DNA of 64,000 bases from an uncultured SAR86 cluster bacterium (GCA_902582355.1 CACHRR010000003.1:36882-100881); one strand, 5' to 3'. Positions 26,469 through 36,156 are shown, counted from the first letter of the stretch. Numbers and translations are program-made. The notes: generated from the letters alone by a model not told the origin.

Positions 26469-27177
26469 TTTCTTCTATAAATTTTATTGCCGCTAATACA
26501 TCTTCTTCAGTATCAATACCATTAGGTATCATATTATTGAAATGGGAGACATAAATTGAATAATCATTTTCTAGAAACCTTAATTGTTCTAATTTAAGGT
26601 TTTTTTCGTTATCAGTTGGATTTAAATTTACTAATTTATTTAAAGTTTTCAATGAATAGCCATATATCCCAATATGTCTTTTTGGATTTTTGATTTGGCC
26701 ACTTCTTAAAAAATCTAAGGCAAAATTTTTATCATTTGTTTCGACTAGAACACAATTTGGATTAGCTAATTGATCATTTGAGGTTAATTCAGTTGAGACT
26801 GTAATAACATCGCATTCATTTTTCTTAAAATCATTTACAACTTGGTAAATTAAAGAAATTGGTATGAAAGGTTCATCGCCTTGAAGATTTAAAATAAATA
26901 TATTTTCATGAAGATTTAATTTATTTGCTGCTTCGCAAACTCTATCAGTCCCGGATATATGCATTGAGCTTGTCATTATTACATTTTTAGATATTTCATT
27001 TATGTTATCTTTTATTTGATCTGAATCAGTAGCCACATATGCATTTGGAGTTACTTTAAGTGCATTTATAATAACTCTTTGAATTAAAGTTTTATTTTTT
27101 AATTTAATCAAAGGTTTATTTTTTAATCTGGTAGAGCCTATTCTTGACGGTATCAAGATATATATTTCATTATTCAT
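26455..27177 (-). CDS. kdsB: 3-deoxy-manno-octulosonate cytidylyltransferase
   Basis: Activates Kdo to CMP-Kdo for lipopolysaccharide core synthesis. The N-terminal IPSRIGSTRLKNKPL is the nucleotide-binding loop; SGTDRVCEAA, NLQGDEPFIP and the HIGIYGYS block follow in family order, with the late IPNGIDTEEDV replacing the common GVDT(P/E)EDL. I choose ATG 27177 (240 residues) over the upstream TTG at 27186, which adds only three residues; neither has a strong Shine-Dalgarno. The start overlaps the end of the msbA-lpxK gene by 8 bases. Confidence 0.93.
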   Translation of the reverse strand: MNNEIYILIPSRIGSTRLKNKPLIKLKNKTLIQRVIINALKVTPNAYVATDSDQIKDNINEISKNVIMTSSMHISGTDRVCEAANKLNLHENIFILNLQGDEPFIPISLIYQVVNDFKKNECDVITVSTELTSNDQLANPNCVLVETNDKNFALDFLRSGQIKNPKRHIGIYGYSLKTLNKLVNLNPTDNEKNLKLEQLRFLENDYSIYVSHFNNMIPNGIDTEEDVLAAIKFIEENEDF

Positions 27178-29938
27178 TTGAGGCAATGAATTTAAGTTTT
27201 TTCTCTAAACTATTAATAAATTTTTCATTAACATCCGCATCGATTGTTAAATACCATATTTTATTGTTATCAAAATTCTTACATTTAGATGCATCTTTTT
27301 CAGTCATTATTATAGGTAAATGATCTAAATAAAATATGTCACTTGATGTAAAATTATGGTGATCAGGGAATGGATGTCGCACAATATCAAATCCTAATTT
27401 ATCCAAAAGATCAAAGAATCTTCCAGGATTACCAAGACCTGCAATTGCATGAACCTGTTTGTGCATAGGCCAATTCTCAATGGTATAAGATTTGCCAGAC
27501 TTTAGGTGAATAAATTTTGTTGGGCTTATATTCATAAGATATTCATCCTCTTGTGTAGGGCCACTATTATTAATTATAAAATCAACAGTTTTAAGTCTGT
27601 GTATCGATTCTCTTAAGGGTCCTGCAGGCAGTGTAAGATTATTACCGAATCTTCTTTTACCATCAATAACTGCAATTTCAATATCTCTGTCCATTTTATA
27701 ATGTTGTAATCCATCGTCTGAAAGAATTACGTTACAGTCATGATTTTTAGTAAGAGTCTTAACAGCTCTGACTCTATTTTTATCAATATAAAAAGGTAAC
27801 TCTAGTTTTGATAATATTTGAGCTTCATCTCCAGTTTGATCGACTGTGGTTTCATTATTAACTTTAAGGGTTCCTTTAAAATTTCCACCATATCCCCTAC
27901 TAACAATTCCTGGTTTATAGCCTCTATCAATTAACTCAGATGCAATATATTTGACTAAAGGAGTTTTACCAGTCCCTCCTACAGTTAAGTTTCCAATAAC
28001 AACAATAGGAATTTTTGATTTAAATGATTTAATTTTATTTTTTAAAAATTTTCTTCTTTTTCTTGAAGTAAGATAGGAAAAAATAATTGAAAAAGGATAA
28101 AGTAAATATAACCAAAAGCTCTTGTTGTACCAACTTTCGACAACAAAGCTTGATGAAACTTCGTCCTCATACTCAGGCATAAATAATTGAACTGATTGAG
28201 TAGATGTATTTTTAGTTGGTTGAGAATCTTCAAATTTATTCTTATACAAGGAATGATAGATTGATTTATTTTTAATCAGATCATCATGTGATCCTGATTC
28301 AACAATCTGGCCATTATCAAGGACAATAATTTTTGAAGCATTTTCAATCGTGGATAGTCTATGAGCAATGACTATTGTTGTTCTATTAGTAATTAATTTT
28401 TCAAGGGCTTCTTGGACTATTAATTCAGATTCCGTATCTAATGAAGACGTTGCTTCGTCAAGAATAATAATTGGTGAATCCTTATAAAATGCCCTTGCAA
28501 TTGCAAGTCTTTGTCTTTGACCTCCTGATAGAAGGACGCCATCATCACCAATTTCAGACTCATATCCTTCAGGTAGATTTTCAATAAATTCAGCACAACC
28601 AGATAGATTTGCAGATTCTTTTAATTTATCAACATCAACTGTATCATCACCATAAGCAATATTTTTTGCGATCGTATCATTAAATAATGATGGTGATTGA
28701 TTAACAATTGAAATTGCAGATCTTAAGTGTTCTAGTGAAAAATCAGATATAGATGTATCATCAATAAAAATATCTCCAGATGAGTGATTGTAAAATCTTG
28801 GTATCAAATTTGCTATGGTTGATTTACCTGAACCAGATTTCCCTACGATTGCAACAGTTTCATTTTTATCTATTAAAAAACTTATGTTCGATAAAACTTC
28901 TTTACTACTGTCATATGAAAAATTTACATTTTTAAATTCTATTTTTCCATCAATATTATTTTGATTTATGCCATCATCTTCTTCAGCCTGTTGATCAAGT
29001 TGTTCAAAAATCTCATTTGCAGCTGCTAAACCTTTTTGAACAGTAATATTTATATTTGAAAGCTGCCTAATTGGCTTTGCCATTAATCCAGCCGCTGTAA
29101 AAAATGCAACAAAAGTTTCAGCATCGAGAGATATTCCTAATTGAGATCCTAATGCAAAATAGGCAACTATTGAAAGTGATATAGAAACTAGAACTTGAAT
29201 AATGGGCGTGGCCATATTGCCAGTTGCTTCAAGTTTAAGATTTTGATTTTTATTTGAGGTATTTGCATCTAAGAATCTAGCGTTTTCATAATTTTTAGCA
29301 TTGAAACTTTTTACTTCAACATGTCCATCAACAGCTTCAGATGCAATGTGTGTAACATCTCCCATAGCTGTTTGTATTCTTTTGGCTAGTTTCTTTAATC
29401 TTTTTCCAGCAATGTAAACTATTAGTGCTATTAATGGAGCTGTACCGATCAATAATAATGTTAATTTATAATTTAAGATTAATAGATACACAAACAATCC
29501 AATTAATAAAAACCCCTCTCTTATAAGAGTTTTTACAGCATTTGATGCAGCTCCTGAAACTTGGGTAGTTGTAAATGTTATTCTATTGATAAGTTGTCCC
29601 GATTGGTTTGCATCAAAAAATGATTTAGGTAAATTGTGTAACTTGCTGAAGAGCTCTTCTCTTAAATCATGAACTATTCCAAAACCAACTCTGGACATAA
29701 AATAATTTCCAATAAAAAAGCCAATCCCTCTTCCTAATGCAATTAATATTAATGAAAGTGCTAAAAAGGAGCTAAAATTTTCCTCTTCTGAGTTTATAAA
29801 TCCAATTATTCTTCTAATCCACTCTACAGCTGCTATATCTGCAAAAGCAAAACTTATAAAACCTACTACACTTATTAAAAATGACCACTTGTATCTGAAA
29901 GTATAGCCAAGTAATCTTTTTAGACTTCCATTATTCAT
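27170..29938 (-). CDS. msbA-lpxK: Fused lipid A flippase MsbA and tetraacyldisaccharide 4'-kinase LpxK
   Basis: One 922-residue frame holds two full-length enzymes. Residues 1-575 are MsbA: six membrane helices (about 15-300), Walker A GKSGSGKST at 366-374, LSGGQ at 470-474, IILDEATSSLD and an AHRLST switch histidine. After a polar linker, residues about 600-922 are LpxK: WYNKSFWLYLLYPFS membrane-binding start, Walker A GGTGKT at 654-659, SRGYGG, SDDGLQHY, the GPLRES motif and HPFPDHHNF. LpxK adds the 4'-phosphate to lipid A on the cytoplasmic face; MsbA flips core-lipid A across the inner membrane. Both domains are cytosol-facing at the joint, so topology is compatible. The only internal Met near the joint (M587, 28180) lacks a ribosome-binding site. 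Flanked by exbD and kdsB. Confidence 0.93.
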   Translation of the reverse strand: MNNGSLKRLLGYTFRYKWSFLISVVGFISFAFADIAAVEWIRRIIGFINSEEENFSSFLALSLILIALGRGIGFFIGNYFMSRVGFGIVHDLREELFSKLHNLPKSFFDANQSGQLINRITFTTTQVSGAASNAVKTLIREGFLLIGLFVYLLILNYKLTLLLIGTAPLIALIVYIAGKRLKKLAKRIQTAMGDVTHIASEAVDGHVEVKSFNAKNYENARFLDANTSNKNQNLKLEATGNMATPIIQVLVSISLSIVAYFALGSQLGISLDAETFVAFFTAAGLMAKPIRQLSNINITVQKGLAAANEIFEQLDQQAEEDDGINQNNIDGKIEFKNVNFSYDSSKEVLSNISFLIDKNETVAIVGKSGSGKSTIANLIPRFYNHSSGDIFIDDTSISDFSLEHLRSAISIVNQSPSLFNDTIAKNIAYGDDTVDVDKLKESANLSGCAEFIENLPEGYESEIGDDGVLLSGGQRQRLAIARAFYKDSPIIILDEATSSLDTESELIVQEALEKLITNRTTIVIAHRLSTIENASKIIVLDNGQIVESGSHDDLIKNKSIYHSLYKNKFEDSQPTKNTSTQSVQLFMPEYEDEVSSSFVVESWYNKSFWLYLLYPFSIIFSYLTSRKRRKFLKNKIKSFKSKIPIVVIGNLTVGGTGKTPLVKYIASELIDRGYKPGIVSRGYGGNFKGTLKVNNETTVDQTGDEAQILSKLELPFYIDKNRVRAVKTLTKNHDCNVILSDDGLQHYKMDRDIEIAVIDGKRRFGNNLTLPAGPLRESIHRLKTVDFIINNSGPTQEDEYLMNISPTKFIHLKSGKSYTIENWPMHKQVHAIAGLGNPGRFFDLLDKLGFDIVRHPFPDHHNFTSSDIFYLDHLPIIMTEKDASKCKNFDNNKIWYLTIDADVNEKFINSLEKKLKFIASNE

Positions 29939-30339
29939 TTTTCAATTGTTCTTATTTGTATCTCTGTAAATCCATATTTGTTCAATAGATCCATTATACT
30001 TATTACCCACTGATGCAATGAATTAGATTCTGCACTTAATATAAGAACATTTTCATTATTTTCTAAATTAAATATTGCTTGTTCAATATCATTGATGTTT
30101 TCAATATTAAATTGAGCATCATTAATATATATAGTTCCATTATTAATTATTAATATTTCATTTGTGTATTGGACAGCCTCATAACCAAAAGATTCAGTTT
30201 TAGGTAAATCTAAAGATAAAAACTGTGAATCTCCTACCTTAGAAGTTACTACAAAGAAAATGACTAATAGAAATACAATATCAATAAGAGGTGTAATTTC
30301 TATAGAAAAAGAAGATTTATTCTTATCAAGAAACTTCAT
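29935..30339 (-). CDS. exbD: Biopolymer transport protein ExbD/TolR
   Basis: A 134-residue inner-membrane protein with one N-terminal helix and a periplasmic domain. The proton-path aspartate is in ITPLIDIVFLLVIFFVV (about residues 15-31, Asp near 20). ExbB and ExbD use the proton motive force to energise TonB and thus the TonB receptors in this window. Position before msbA-lpxK-kdsB-murB is the usual place of an exbBD pair in gammaproteobacteria, which favours ExbD over TolR. It overlaps both exbB and msbA-lpxK by 4 bases. Confidence 0.9.
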   Translation of the reverse strand: MKFLDKNKSSFSIEITPLIDIVFLLVIFFVVTSKVGDSQFLSLDLPKTESFGYEAVQYTNEILIINNGTIYINDAQFNIENINDIEQAIFNLENNENVLILSAESNSLHQWVISIMDLLNKYGFTEIQIRTIEK

Positions 30340-30935
30340 TTGTTAATTACGTCTATAAATAAAGATACTTCTTTTTGTAAGTTTATTAGTAAATAATTTA
30401 TTTTTTGTTCAAAATATTTATGCAAAACTAAGCCTGGCACAGCAATTAATAAACCAAATGCAGTAGTAATTAGAGCTTGTGATATTCCAGCTGCAAGCAA
30501 ATCAGGATTTGCTCCTGATGATTCTGTAAGGCCTGTAAATGCAGTAATCATTCCTACAACTGTTCCTAGTAGGCCCAGTAAAGGACTTATTGTTGCTATA
30601 GTGCCAAGCATTGTTAAATTTTTTTCAAGACTATATCTAACTTCAATAGCTTTTTCTTCTATTTTTGATTCAAGGTTATCTCTTTTTAAATCTTTATACT
30701 TAATGCAATTAACCAATAAAAAACCCAAAGATGATAAATTTGATATTTCAATTTTTTGTTTATCTGATAACTGTCTTTCGTTGATTAAATTTACTATTTG
30801 GTTCAACAAACCTCTTGGTAATACAAGTCTATTTTGTAAAAACCATGATCTTTCTATTGAAATAGTAATAATTAATACACTGCAAGCTAATAAAGGCCAC
30901 ATAAATGGCCCTCCTGCTATGATAAATTCATTCAT
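30336..30935 (-). CDS. exbB: MotA/TolQ/ExbB proton-channel protein
   Basis: A 199-residue protein with three membrane helices: residues about 8-28, then a pair around 105-125 and 150-175. The conserved LGTVVGMITAF and ALITTAFGLLIAVPGL blocks form the proton channel that surrounds ExbD. It overlaps exbD by 4 bases and lolD by 8 bases. No tonB gene lies in the window. Confidence 0.92.
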   Translation of the reverse strand: MNEFIIAGGPFMWPLLACSVLIITISIERSWFLQNRLVLPRGLLNQIVNLINERQLSDKQKIEISNLSSLGFLLVNCIKYKDLKRDNLESKIEEKAIEVRYSLEKNLTMLGTIATISPLLGLLGTVVGMITAFTGLTESSGANPDLLAAGISQALITTAFGLLIAVPGLVLHKYFEQKINYLLINLQKEVSLFIDVINK

Positions 30936-31608
30936 TGGCGATACTCAATTTTGACTCAGAAAGATTATAAACATTATTAAAAAGTTTTATAAACTCATTA
31001 TCATGAGTGGCTGTTATTAAAGCAATACCATATTTATTAGACGTGCTTAATAATAAGTTATGGATATTAGTTGAATTTTCTGAATCAAGATTTCCCGTAG
31101 GCTCATCTAAAAATATAAATTTTGGGTTATTTACAATTGATCTTGCAATAGCAACCCTTTGTTTTTCTCCGCCAGATAATTTCCATGGAAGGTGATCTTT
31201 CCTGTGAGATATATCTAATGATTTCATTAAATCTCCAATGAATATCTTTTTAGATTTGTTATACGAGTTATTAAGCAAAGATGGGATTTTAATATTTTCT
31301 TCAATAGTCAAATCGTCTAATAAATGATGAAATTGATATACAAATCCAAAATTTTCTAGCCTTATTTTATTTAGAATGTCTTTTTTTAAATTTGATAAAT
31401 TATCGTTGTTCAAAAAAACATGTCCACTAGTTGGCTCATCTAATCCAGCCAAAATATGAAGCAATGTTGATTTGCCAGATCCAGATTTTCCTGTGATTGC
31501 AACCTTCTCATTTTCATTGATATTAAGATTGATATTTTCAAGTACGTCTAATTGCTCATTGCGAATTAAAAATGATTTTGATAAATTAACGCAACTTAAA
31601 TTATTCAT
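30928..31608 (-). CDS. lolD: Lipoprotein-releasing ABC transporter ATP-binding subunit
   Basis: A 226-residue ATPase that powers release of lipoproteins from the inner membrane to LolA. Walker A GKSGSGKST is at 40-48, the Lol motif appears as FVYQFHHLLDDLT, LSGGEKQR is the signature, and FLDEPTGNLD is the Walker B. The FHHLL stretch separates LolD from the related MacB and FtsE ATPases. It overlaps lolC/E by 8 bases. Clients would include the lipoproteins encoded at 22411 and 45400. Confidence 0.93.
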   Translation of the reverse strand: MNNLSCVNLSKSFLIRNEQLDVLENINLNINENEKVAITGKSGSGKSTLLHILAGLDEPTSGHVFLNNDNLSNLKKDILNKIRLENFGFVYQFHHLLDDLTIEENIKIPSLLNNSYNKSKKIFIGDLMKSLDISHRKDHLPWKLSGGEKQRVAIARSIVNNPKFIFLDEPTGNLDSENSTNIHNLLLSTSNKYGIALITATHDNEFIKLFNNVYNLSESKLSIANE

Positions 31609-32833
31609 GTCTTAATATCTCAATTGGATTTAATTTAACTGCTTTTAAAGCAGGTATTAGTGAACTGAATATACTTATTACGAATGATGTCAAACATATC
31701 ATTACAATTTGAATAGTATTAATATGATATGGAAAATAATTGATAAAATAAGCCTCTAGTAAATTTCTGTTTAAAAGAATTTCAAGGGAAGATACTAAAT
31801 TATTTAAGTTTAGAGTTAGAATAAAACCTAAAATTACTCCTAAGACAATCCCAATTAAACTAATTATTATTCCTTGATAAAAAAATATCATAACAATTTG
31901 TCTGGAGCTTGCTCCTATTGTCATAAGGATTCCAATCTCTCTCTCTTTAGATTTAACAGTCATAATTATTGTAGACAAGACTAATATTGATGCTACAAAT
32001 ATTATTAAAAATAACATTAAACTAATTAGTAGCTTCTCAAATTTAATAGCTTCGAATAACGTTCCATGTGTATCTTTCCATGATGAGAAAATTAATTTAT
32101 TATTATTTAATCTTTTCAAAACATTCAGGCTAATTTGATCAGCATTAAATAGATTATTAGTTTTTATTCGAATGGATGTGGTCTCATTTTTATTTATGTT
32201 TTTAAGCTTTTGTGCAGTCGAATGAGAAACTAATGTTAAATATTGATCAATCTCAGTTTTAAGTTCGAATATGCCTACAACTTCAAGATTCACAGATAAT
32301 GGATATGAGCCAATAATAGAGGTTTTAATATCTGAAGTTGTGATGTTGATTTTATCTCCTACATAGGCATTAATATTAGCTGCAAGCAACGACCCTATAA
32401 TAATTGAGTTATCATTATTTAGATTAATCATATCTCCAACAATCATATAATCAGGTAAAATCGACATGCTTTTTTCTTGATCTGGTTGAATTCCAACTAA
32501 AGAAATTCCTCTACTTCCATTATTGCTGGTTACAAGTGATTGAATTTGTATGTATGGCGATGCATCAACTACGTCTTCATTTTTTTTAATTTCTTTTATT
32601 AGATTAAGATAATTTGGAAAAGGTTCTTCAGATAAAATTAATGAGTGGGGAATGACGCCCAATATTCGATCTTCTAGTTGTTTCTCAAAACCATTCATTA
32701 CAGATGTAACTGTAATTAAACTCGCAATTCCGATAGTAAGGCCTATTATTGCCAACAAGGTAGTAAAAGAAAAAATGCCGCCCTTGCGTGACTTTAAGTA
32801 CTTATATCCAAGATCTAATGATATAGATAACAC
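31601..32833 (-). CDS. lolC: Lipoprotein-releasing ABC permease LolC/LolE
   Basis: A 410-residue permease: membrane helix near residue 25-48 with the TVTSVMNGF motif, a large periplasmic domain (about 50-260) and three C-terminal helices with SKEREIGILMTIGAS, the ATPase-coupling region. The start is GTG at 32833, three bases after the aldehyde dehydrogenase stop; no nearby in-frame ATG fits. Only one permease gene is next to lolD here, whereas E. coli has lolC and lolE either side, so a LolF-type homodimer is possible, or a second gene lies elsewhere. Confidence 0.88.
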   Translation of the reverse strand: MLSISLDLGYKYLKSRKGGIFSFTTLLAIIGLTIGIASLITVTSVMNGFEKQLEDRILGVIPHSLILSEEPFPNYLNLIKEIKKNEDVVDASPYIQIQSLVTSNNGSRGISLVGIQPDQEKSMSILPDYMIVGDMINLNNDNSIIIGSLLAANINAYVGDKINITTSDIKTSIIGSYPLSVNLEVVGIFELKTEIDQYLTLVSHSTAQKLKNINKNETTSIRIKTNNLFNADQISLNVLKRLNNNKLIFSSWKDTHGTLFEAIKFEKLLISLMLFLIIFVASILVLSTIIMTVKSKEREIGILMTIGASSRQIVMIFFYQGIIISLIGIVLGVILGFILTLNLNNLVSSLEILLNRNLLEAYFINYFPYHINTIQIVMICLTSFVISIFSSLIPALKAVKLNPIEILRHE

Positions 32834-32836
32834 AAT

Positions 32837-34267
32837 CTACTTTAGTAATTTTGTTAAAACTTTCTCTATATTTTTTTTATATGGTGGCCTGACTGCATCA
32901 AAAAATCTATCAAGTTTAAAAGAAATATCTTTAAAGTATGCTCTTGGATTAGAAAAGTTTTTAAAACCATCAAAAGATTGATACCTACCCATTCCAGATG
33001 GACCCACACCACCAAAAGGTAAATCTGTTTGTTGTATGTGTCCTATAACATTATTTATAGTAACTCCGCCTGATGAGGTATTGTCCATAACATTATTTTC
33101 TTCATTTTTATCATTACCAAAATAATACAAGCCAAGAGGCCTATCTTTTGAATTTATGATTGATAATGCCTCACTAATATCATCATATTCAACTATAGGT
33201 AATACGGGACCAAATATCTCATCATTCATAACCATCATGTCATTTGATGTATTAGTAATTACAGTTGGTGGTATTTTATAGAATTCTTGTTGAGAGAAAT
33301 CTTCATTAGATGGATTAATTTCCTGCACTGTAGCACCCTTTTCTTTAGCATCTTCAACCAATAAATTAATTCTATCGAAATGTCTTTGATTGATAATTGA
33401 TGAATAGTCATCATTATTCTTAATAGATGGATAAAACTCTTTAACAGCATTTTCAACTTCAGAAATAAATTCATCTTTGTTATCTGAATGAACAAGAATA
33501 TAGTCTGGAGCTAAGCATATTTGTCCTGCATTTAATGTTTTACCAAACATAACTCTTTTAGCAGATACTTTCATATCGGCTGATTTGCTAATAATTACAG
33601 GAGACTTACCTCCTAACTCAAGGGTTACTGGCACGAGATTTTGAGCAGCTGATTTCATAACATGTTTACCTACGTTTCCAGAACCTGTGTATAAAAGGTG
33701 ATCGAAATGAAGTTGAGTAAATGCTTCTCCTATTTCAGGACCACCAAGAAAAGTAGAAAATTCATTCTCATCGTATGACTCATCACATAAATCTTTTAAT
33801 AATGATGCTGTTATTGGCGTTAGTTCACTTGGTTTATGCATAACCTGGTTACCAGCTGCAAAAATAGCAGCAAGTGGCCCAAAGGATAGATTTACAGGAA
33901 AATTCCATGGAGAAACCATACCAATTGTTCCTAGCGGCTCATACTTGAGGTATGATTTAGCTCCAAATATACTAAAAGGAAAATTAGAAGATCTCTTTTC
34001 AACTTTAGTCCATTTTTTTATATTTTTAATTGCATGATTAATTTCTGGGATAATGCTGTATACATCTGTCATAATCGAAGCATTTTTTGATCTATTTCCG
34101 TAATCTTCATTTAACGCATCTACGAATTTGTAGCGATTTTCAATAATTAAATTTTTTAAACGATTTAATCTATCTATTCTTAATTCAATTGTTGGAAACC
34201 CCTCTTTAATAAAATGCTTTTTTTGAGATTCTAAAGCTCTCTGCATTTCATGAATATTATTTTCCAT
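32837..34267 (-). CDS. Aldehyde dehydrogenase, coniferyl-aldehyde-dehydrogenase-like
   Basis: A 476-residue NAD(P)-dependent enzyme that oxidises aldehydes to carboxylic acids. VSPWNFPVNL (118-127) starts the cofactor fold, E217 is in LELGGKSP and the catalytic C251 is in NAGQICLAPDY. The QICLAPDY sequence, the hydrophobic C-terminal region and the PFGGVGPSGMGRYQS block match the coniferyl aldehyde dehydrogenase / class 3 fatty-aldehyde branch, which may associate with the membrane. Substrates are probably long-chain or aromatic aldehydes. It lies between a dienoyl-CoA-reductase-like gene and lolC. Confidence 0.88.
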   Translation of the reverse strand: MENNIHEMQRALESQKKHFIKEGFPTIELRIDRLNRLKNLIIENRYKFVDALNEDYGNRSKNASIMTDVYSIIPEINHAIKNIKKWTKVEKRSSNFPFSIFGAKSYLKYEPLGTIGMVSPWNFPVNLSFGPLAAIFAAGNQVMHKPSELTPITASLLKDLCDESYDENEFSTFLGGPEIGEAFTQLHFDHLLYTGSGNVGKHVMKSAAQNLVPVTLELGGKSPVIISKSADMKVSAKRVMFGKTLNAGQICLAPDYILVHSDNKDEFISEVENAVKEFYPSIKNNDDYSSIINQRHFDRINLLVEDAKEKGATVQEINPSNEDFSQQEFYKIPPTVITNTSNDMMVMNDEIFGPVLPIVEYDDISEALSIINSKDRPLGLYYFGNDKNEENNVMDNTSSGGVTINNVIGHIQQTDLPFGGVGPSGMGRYQSFDGFKNFSNPRAYFKDISFKLDRFFDAVRPPYKKNIEKVLTKLLK

Positions 34268-34275
34268 AATAACTC

Positions 34276-35145
34276 CTAAGTTCTATTAGCTTTATCCTTG
34301 TTATTAGCATTTCTAATTAATTGCCTCATCTTCTCCCAATCATCATCAGTTAATTTATCTAACTGTGAAAATGTGCCCCCACCTGTTAAGTATTGTGCAC
34401 CATCTATTCCAATTGTTTGTCCTGTAAGGTAATCGCATCCATCGGCCATTAAAAATGTAGCTAAATTTTGAAGTTCTATCATTTCACCAACTCTTCCTAA
34501 AGGAACTGTATCCATCATACTCTCATCATTATTATCTGGATTTAGTCTTTCCCATGCTCCTTTTGTTGGAAATGGACCCGGAGCAATTCCGTTAATTTTA
34601 ATGCCGTACTTACCCCATTCTGCAGCAAGCGATTTAGTCATTGTATTGATTCCAGATTTTGACATTGCTGAAGGTACTACGTATGGTGATCCAGTCCAAA
34701 CCCAAGTAGTAAGAATATTTATTATTGAGCCCTTTTTTGATGATTCAATCCATCTTTTTCCAACAGAATGAGTCATGTAAAAAGTTCCATGAAAAACAAT
34801 ATTGGATATCGCATCAAATCCTTTTGGAGATAAATCTTTAGTTGGTGAAATAAAATTACCAGCTGCATTATTAACTAATCCATCCAAAGGCCCTTTTTCA
34901 AAAATAAATTGAACGTAATCATCAACATCTTTGGAGTCTCTAATATCTAATGTATCAAAGTACACTTTTGAGTCGTATTTTGAAGTAATTATATTAGCTG
35001 TTTCTTCTAGAACATTTTGTCTTCTTCCGCATATATACAATTCTGCACCATGCATTGCAAAATGTTTAGCCATTTCCCTACCTAAACCAGTGCCTCCACC
35101 AGTGACTAGAATTTTTTTTCCCTTTAATAAGTCTTCTTTAAACAT
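34276..35145 (-). CDS. Short-chain dehydrogenase, 2,4-dienoyl-CoA-reductase-like
   Basis: A 289-residue SDR. The NADPH-binding TGGGTGLG is at 15-22, followed by RR at 41-42, which favours NADPH, and NNAAGNF at 92-98. The active site reads SPYVVPSAMSKSG with Y155 and K163, and AAEWGKYGIKINGIAPGP follows. This spacing, with lysine in SAxSK rather than YxxxK, is the one of mitochondrial-type 2,4-dienoyl-CoA reductases, which act in beta-oxidation of polyunsaturated acyl chains. The electrons from beta-oxidation would enter the ETF system encoded 14 kb away. Co-directional with hemH upstream (8-base gap). Confidence 0.85.
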   Translation of the reverse strand: MFKEDLLKGKKILVTGGGTGLGREMAKHFAMHGAELYICGRRQNVLEETANIITSKYDSKVYFDTLDIRDSKDVDDYVQFIFEKGPLDGLVNNAAGNFISPTKDLSPKGFDAISNIVFHGTFYMTHSVGKRWIESSKKGSIINILTTWVWTGSPYVVPSAMSKSGINTMTKSLAAEWGKYGIKINGIAPGPFPTKGAWERLNPDNNDESMMDTVPLGRVGEMIELQNLATFLMADGCDYLTGQTIGIDGAQYLTGGGTFSQLDKLTDDDWEKMRQLIRNANNKDKANRT

Positions 35146-35153
35146 AATAAGTT

Positions 35154-36152
35154 CTATTTAATGATATCAATGATAGCATCTACCCATAAATCAGAATAAT
35201 TTAATGATCGAACATAATCTAAATTTTTACCTCCATTTTCTTCAAATAATTCTTTATATTCATCACCTAATTCAATAATGGTCTCCAAACAATCTGCAGT
35301 AAAAGCAGGTGAAAATATTAAAACATTTTCATGTCCATCCTTTGCAAACGATTTTAATACTTCATCTGTAAATGGAGTAAGCCATTTGCCAAATAGTCTT
35401 GACTGATACGAAACAATATATTTATCTGAAGTTATATTTAGCTTATCTGCAATAATTTTGGTAGTTTCGTAAGTTGTAGCTTTATAGCAAAATTTGTTAG
35501 CTTCTGTTATTTGTTTTTCACAATCATGGTCTGAACATAAAGAATTAGGATATACATTATCTACGTGACTAATTGGAATACCGTGATAGCTAAAAATAAT
35601 TTTATCAAAGTCATTTAAATCAAATTTTGATGCTTTTTCCAACCATGCTTCAATAAATCTTTCATTATCATAAAATTGGCTTATAAAATTAATTTTTGGA
35701 ACAACCCACTTTTTAGACATTATTCTTGATATTTCCTCAAACACAGAACCTGTAGTGGCTGATGCATAGTGAGGGAATAAAGGTAAAACAGTGATCTCAT
35801 CCGGATTTTTTAAAAGAATTTTATCTATTTCATTTTCTATAGACGGATTTTGATATCGCATAGCATAATGGACATCGTATTCTTTTAATTTTTTAGATAA
35901 TTTATCTGCTAATTGCTCTGTGTTATGAAGTAATGGAGATCCTGTTGTATCATCCCAAACTTGTTTATAAAGCTTAGATGATGAGAATGATCTTTTTGGA
36001 CAAATCACAAAATTTACTAAAAAAAATCTTAAAATAGGATTTATATCAAATACACGTCCATCCATCAAAAATTGTCTGAGATATCGAAAGACACTAAAGT
36101 AAGTGGGTTTATTTGGAGTACCGAGATTTACAATCAACAATGCCTTCTTCAT
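35154..36152 (-). CDS. hemH: Ferrochelatase
   Basis: Inserts ferrous iron into protoporphyrin IX to make heme. The N-terminal LLIVNLGTPNKPT, the porphyrin-binding RYLRQFLMD, the QVWDDTTGSPL block, LPLFPHYASATTGS and the catalytic histidine in FSYHGIPISH are all present. Late SPAFTADCLETIIEL carries the conserved glutamate of the proton path. At 332 residues it is a normal bacterial length. The gene starts 4 bases after the MFS transporter. Confidence 0.95.
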   Translation of the reverse strand: MKKALLIVNLGTPNKPTYFSVFRYLRQFLMDGRVFDINPILRFFLVNFVICPKRSFSSSKLYKQVWDDTTGSPLLHNTEQLADKLSKKLKEYDVHYAMRYQNPSIENEIDKILLKNPDEITVLPLFPHYASATTGSVFEEISRIMSKKWVVPKINFISQFYDNERFIEAWLEKASKFDLNDFDKIIFSYHGIPISHVDNVYPNSLCSDHDCEKQITEANKFCYKATTYETTKIIADKLNITSDKYIVSYQSRLFGKWLTPFTDEVLKSFAKDGHENVLIFSPAFTADCLETIIELGDEYKELFEENGGKNLDYVRSLNYSDLWVDAIIDIIK

Positions 36153-36156
36153 TATA

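Noticed and set aside
28150..28250. A frameshift or missing stop creating a false msbA-lpxK fusion
   Set aside because: The frame runs through a plausible polar linker with normal codon use and no overlap of alternative starts. I keep the fusion but note that read-level checking is needed.
30601..30954. 117-codon plus-strand open frame opposite exbB
   Set aside because: It is a shadow of the well-supported exbB gene, with no family motifs or ribosome-binding site.
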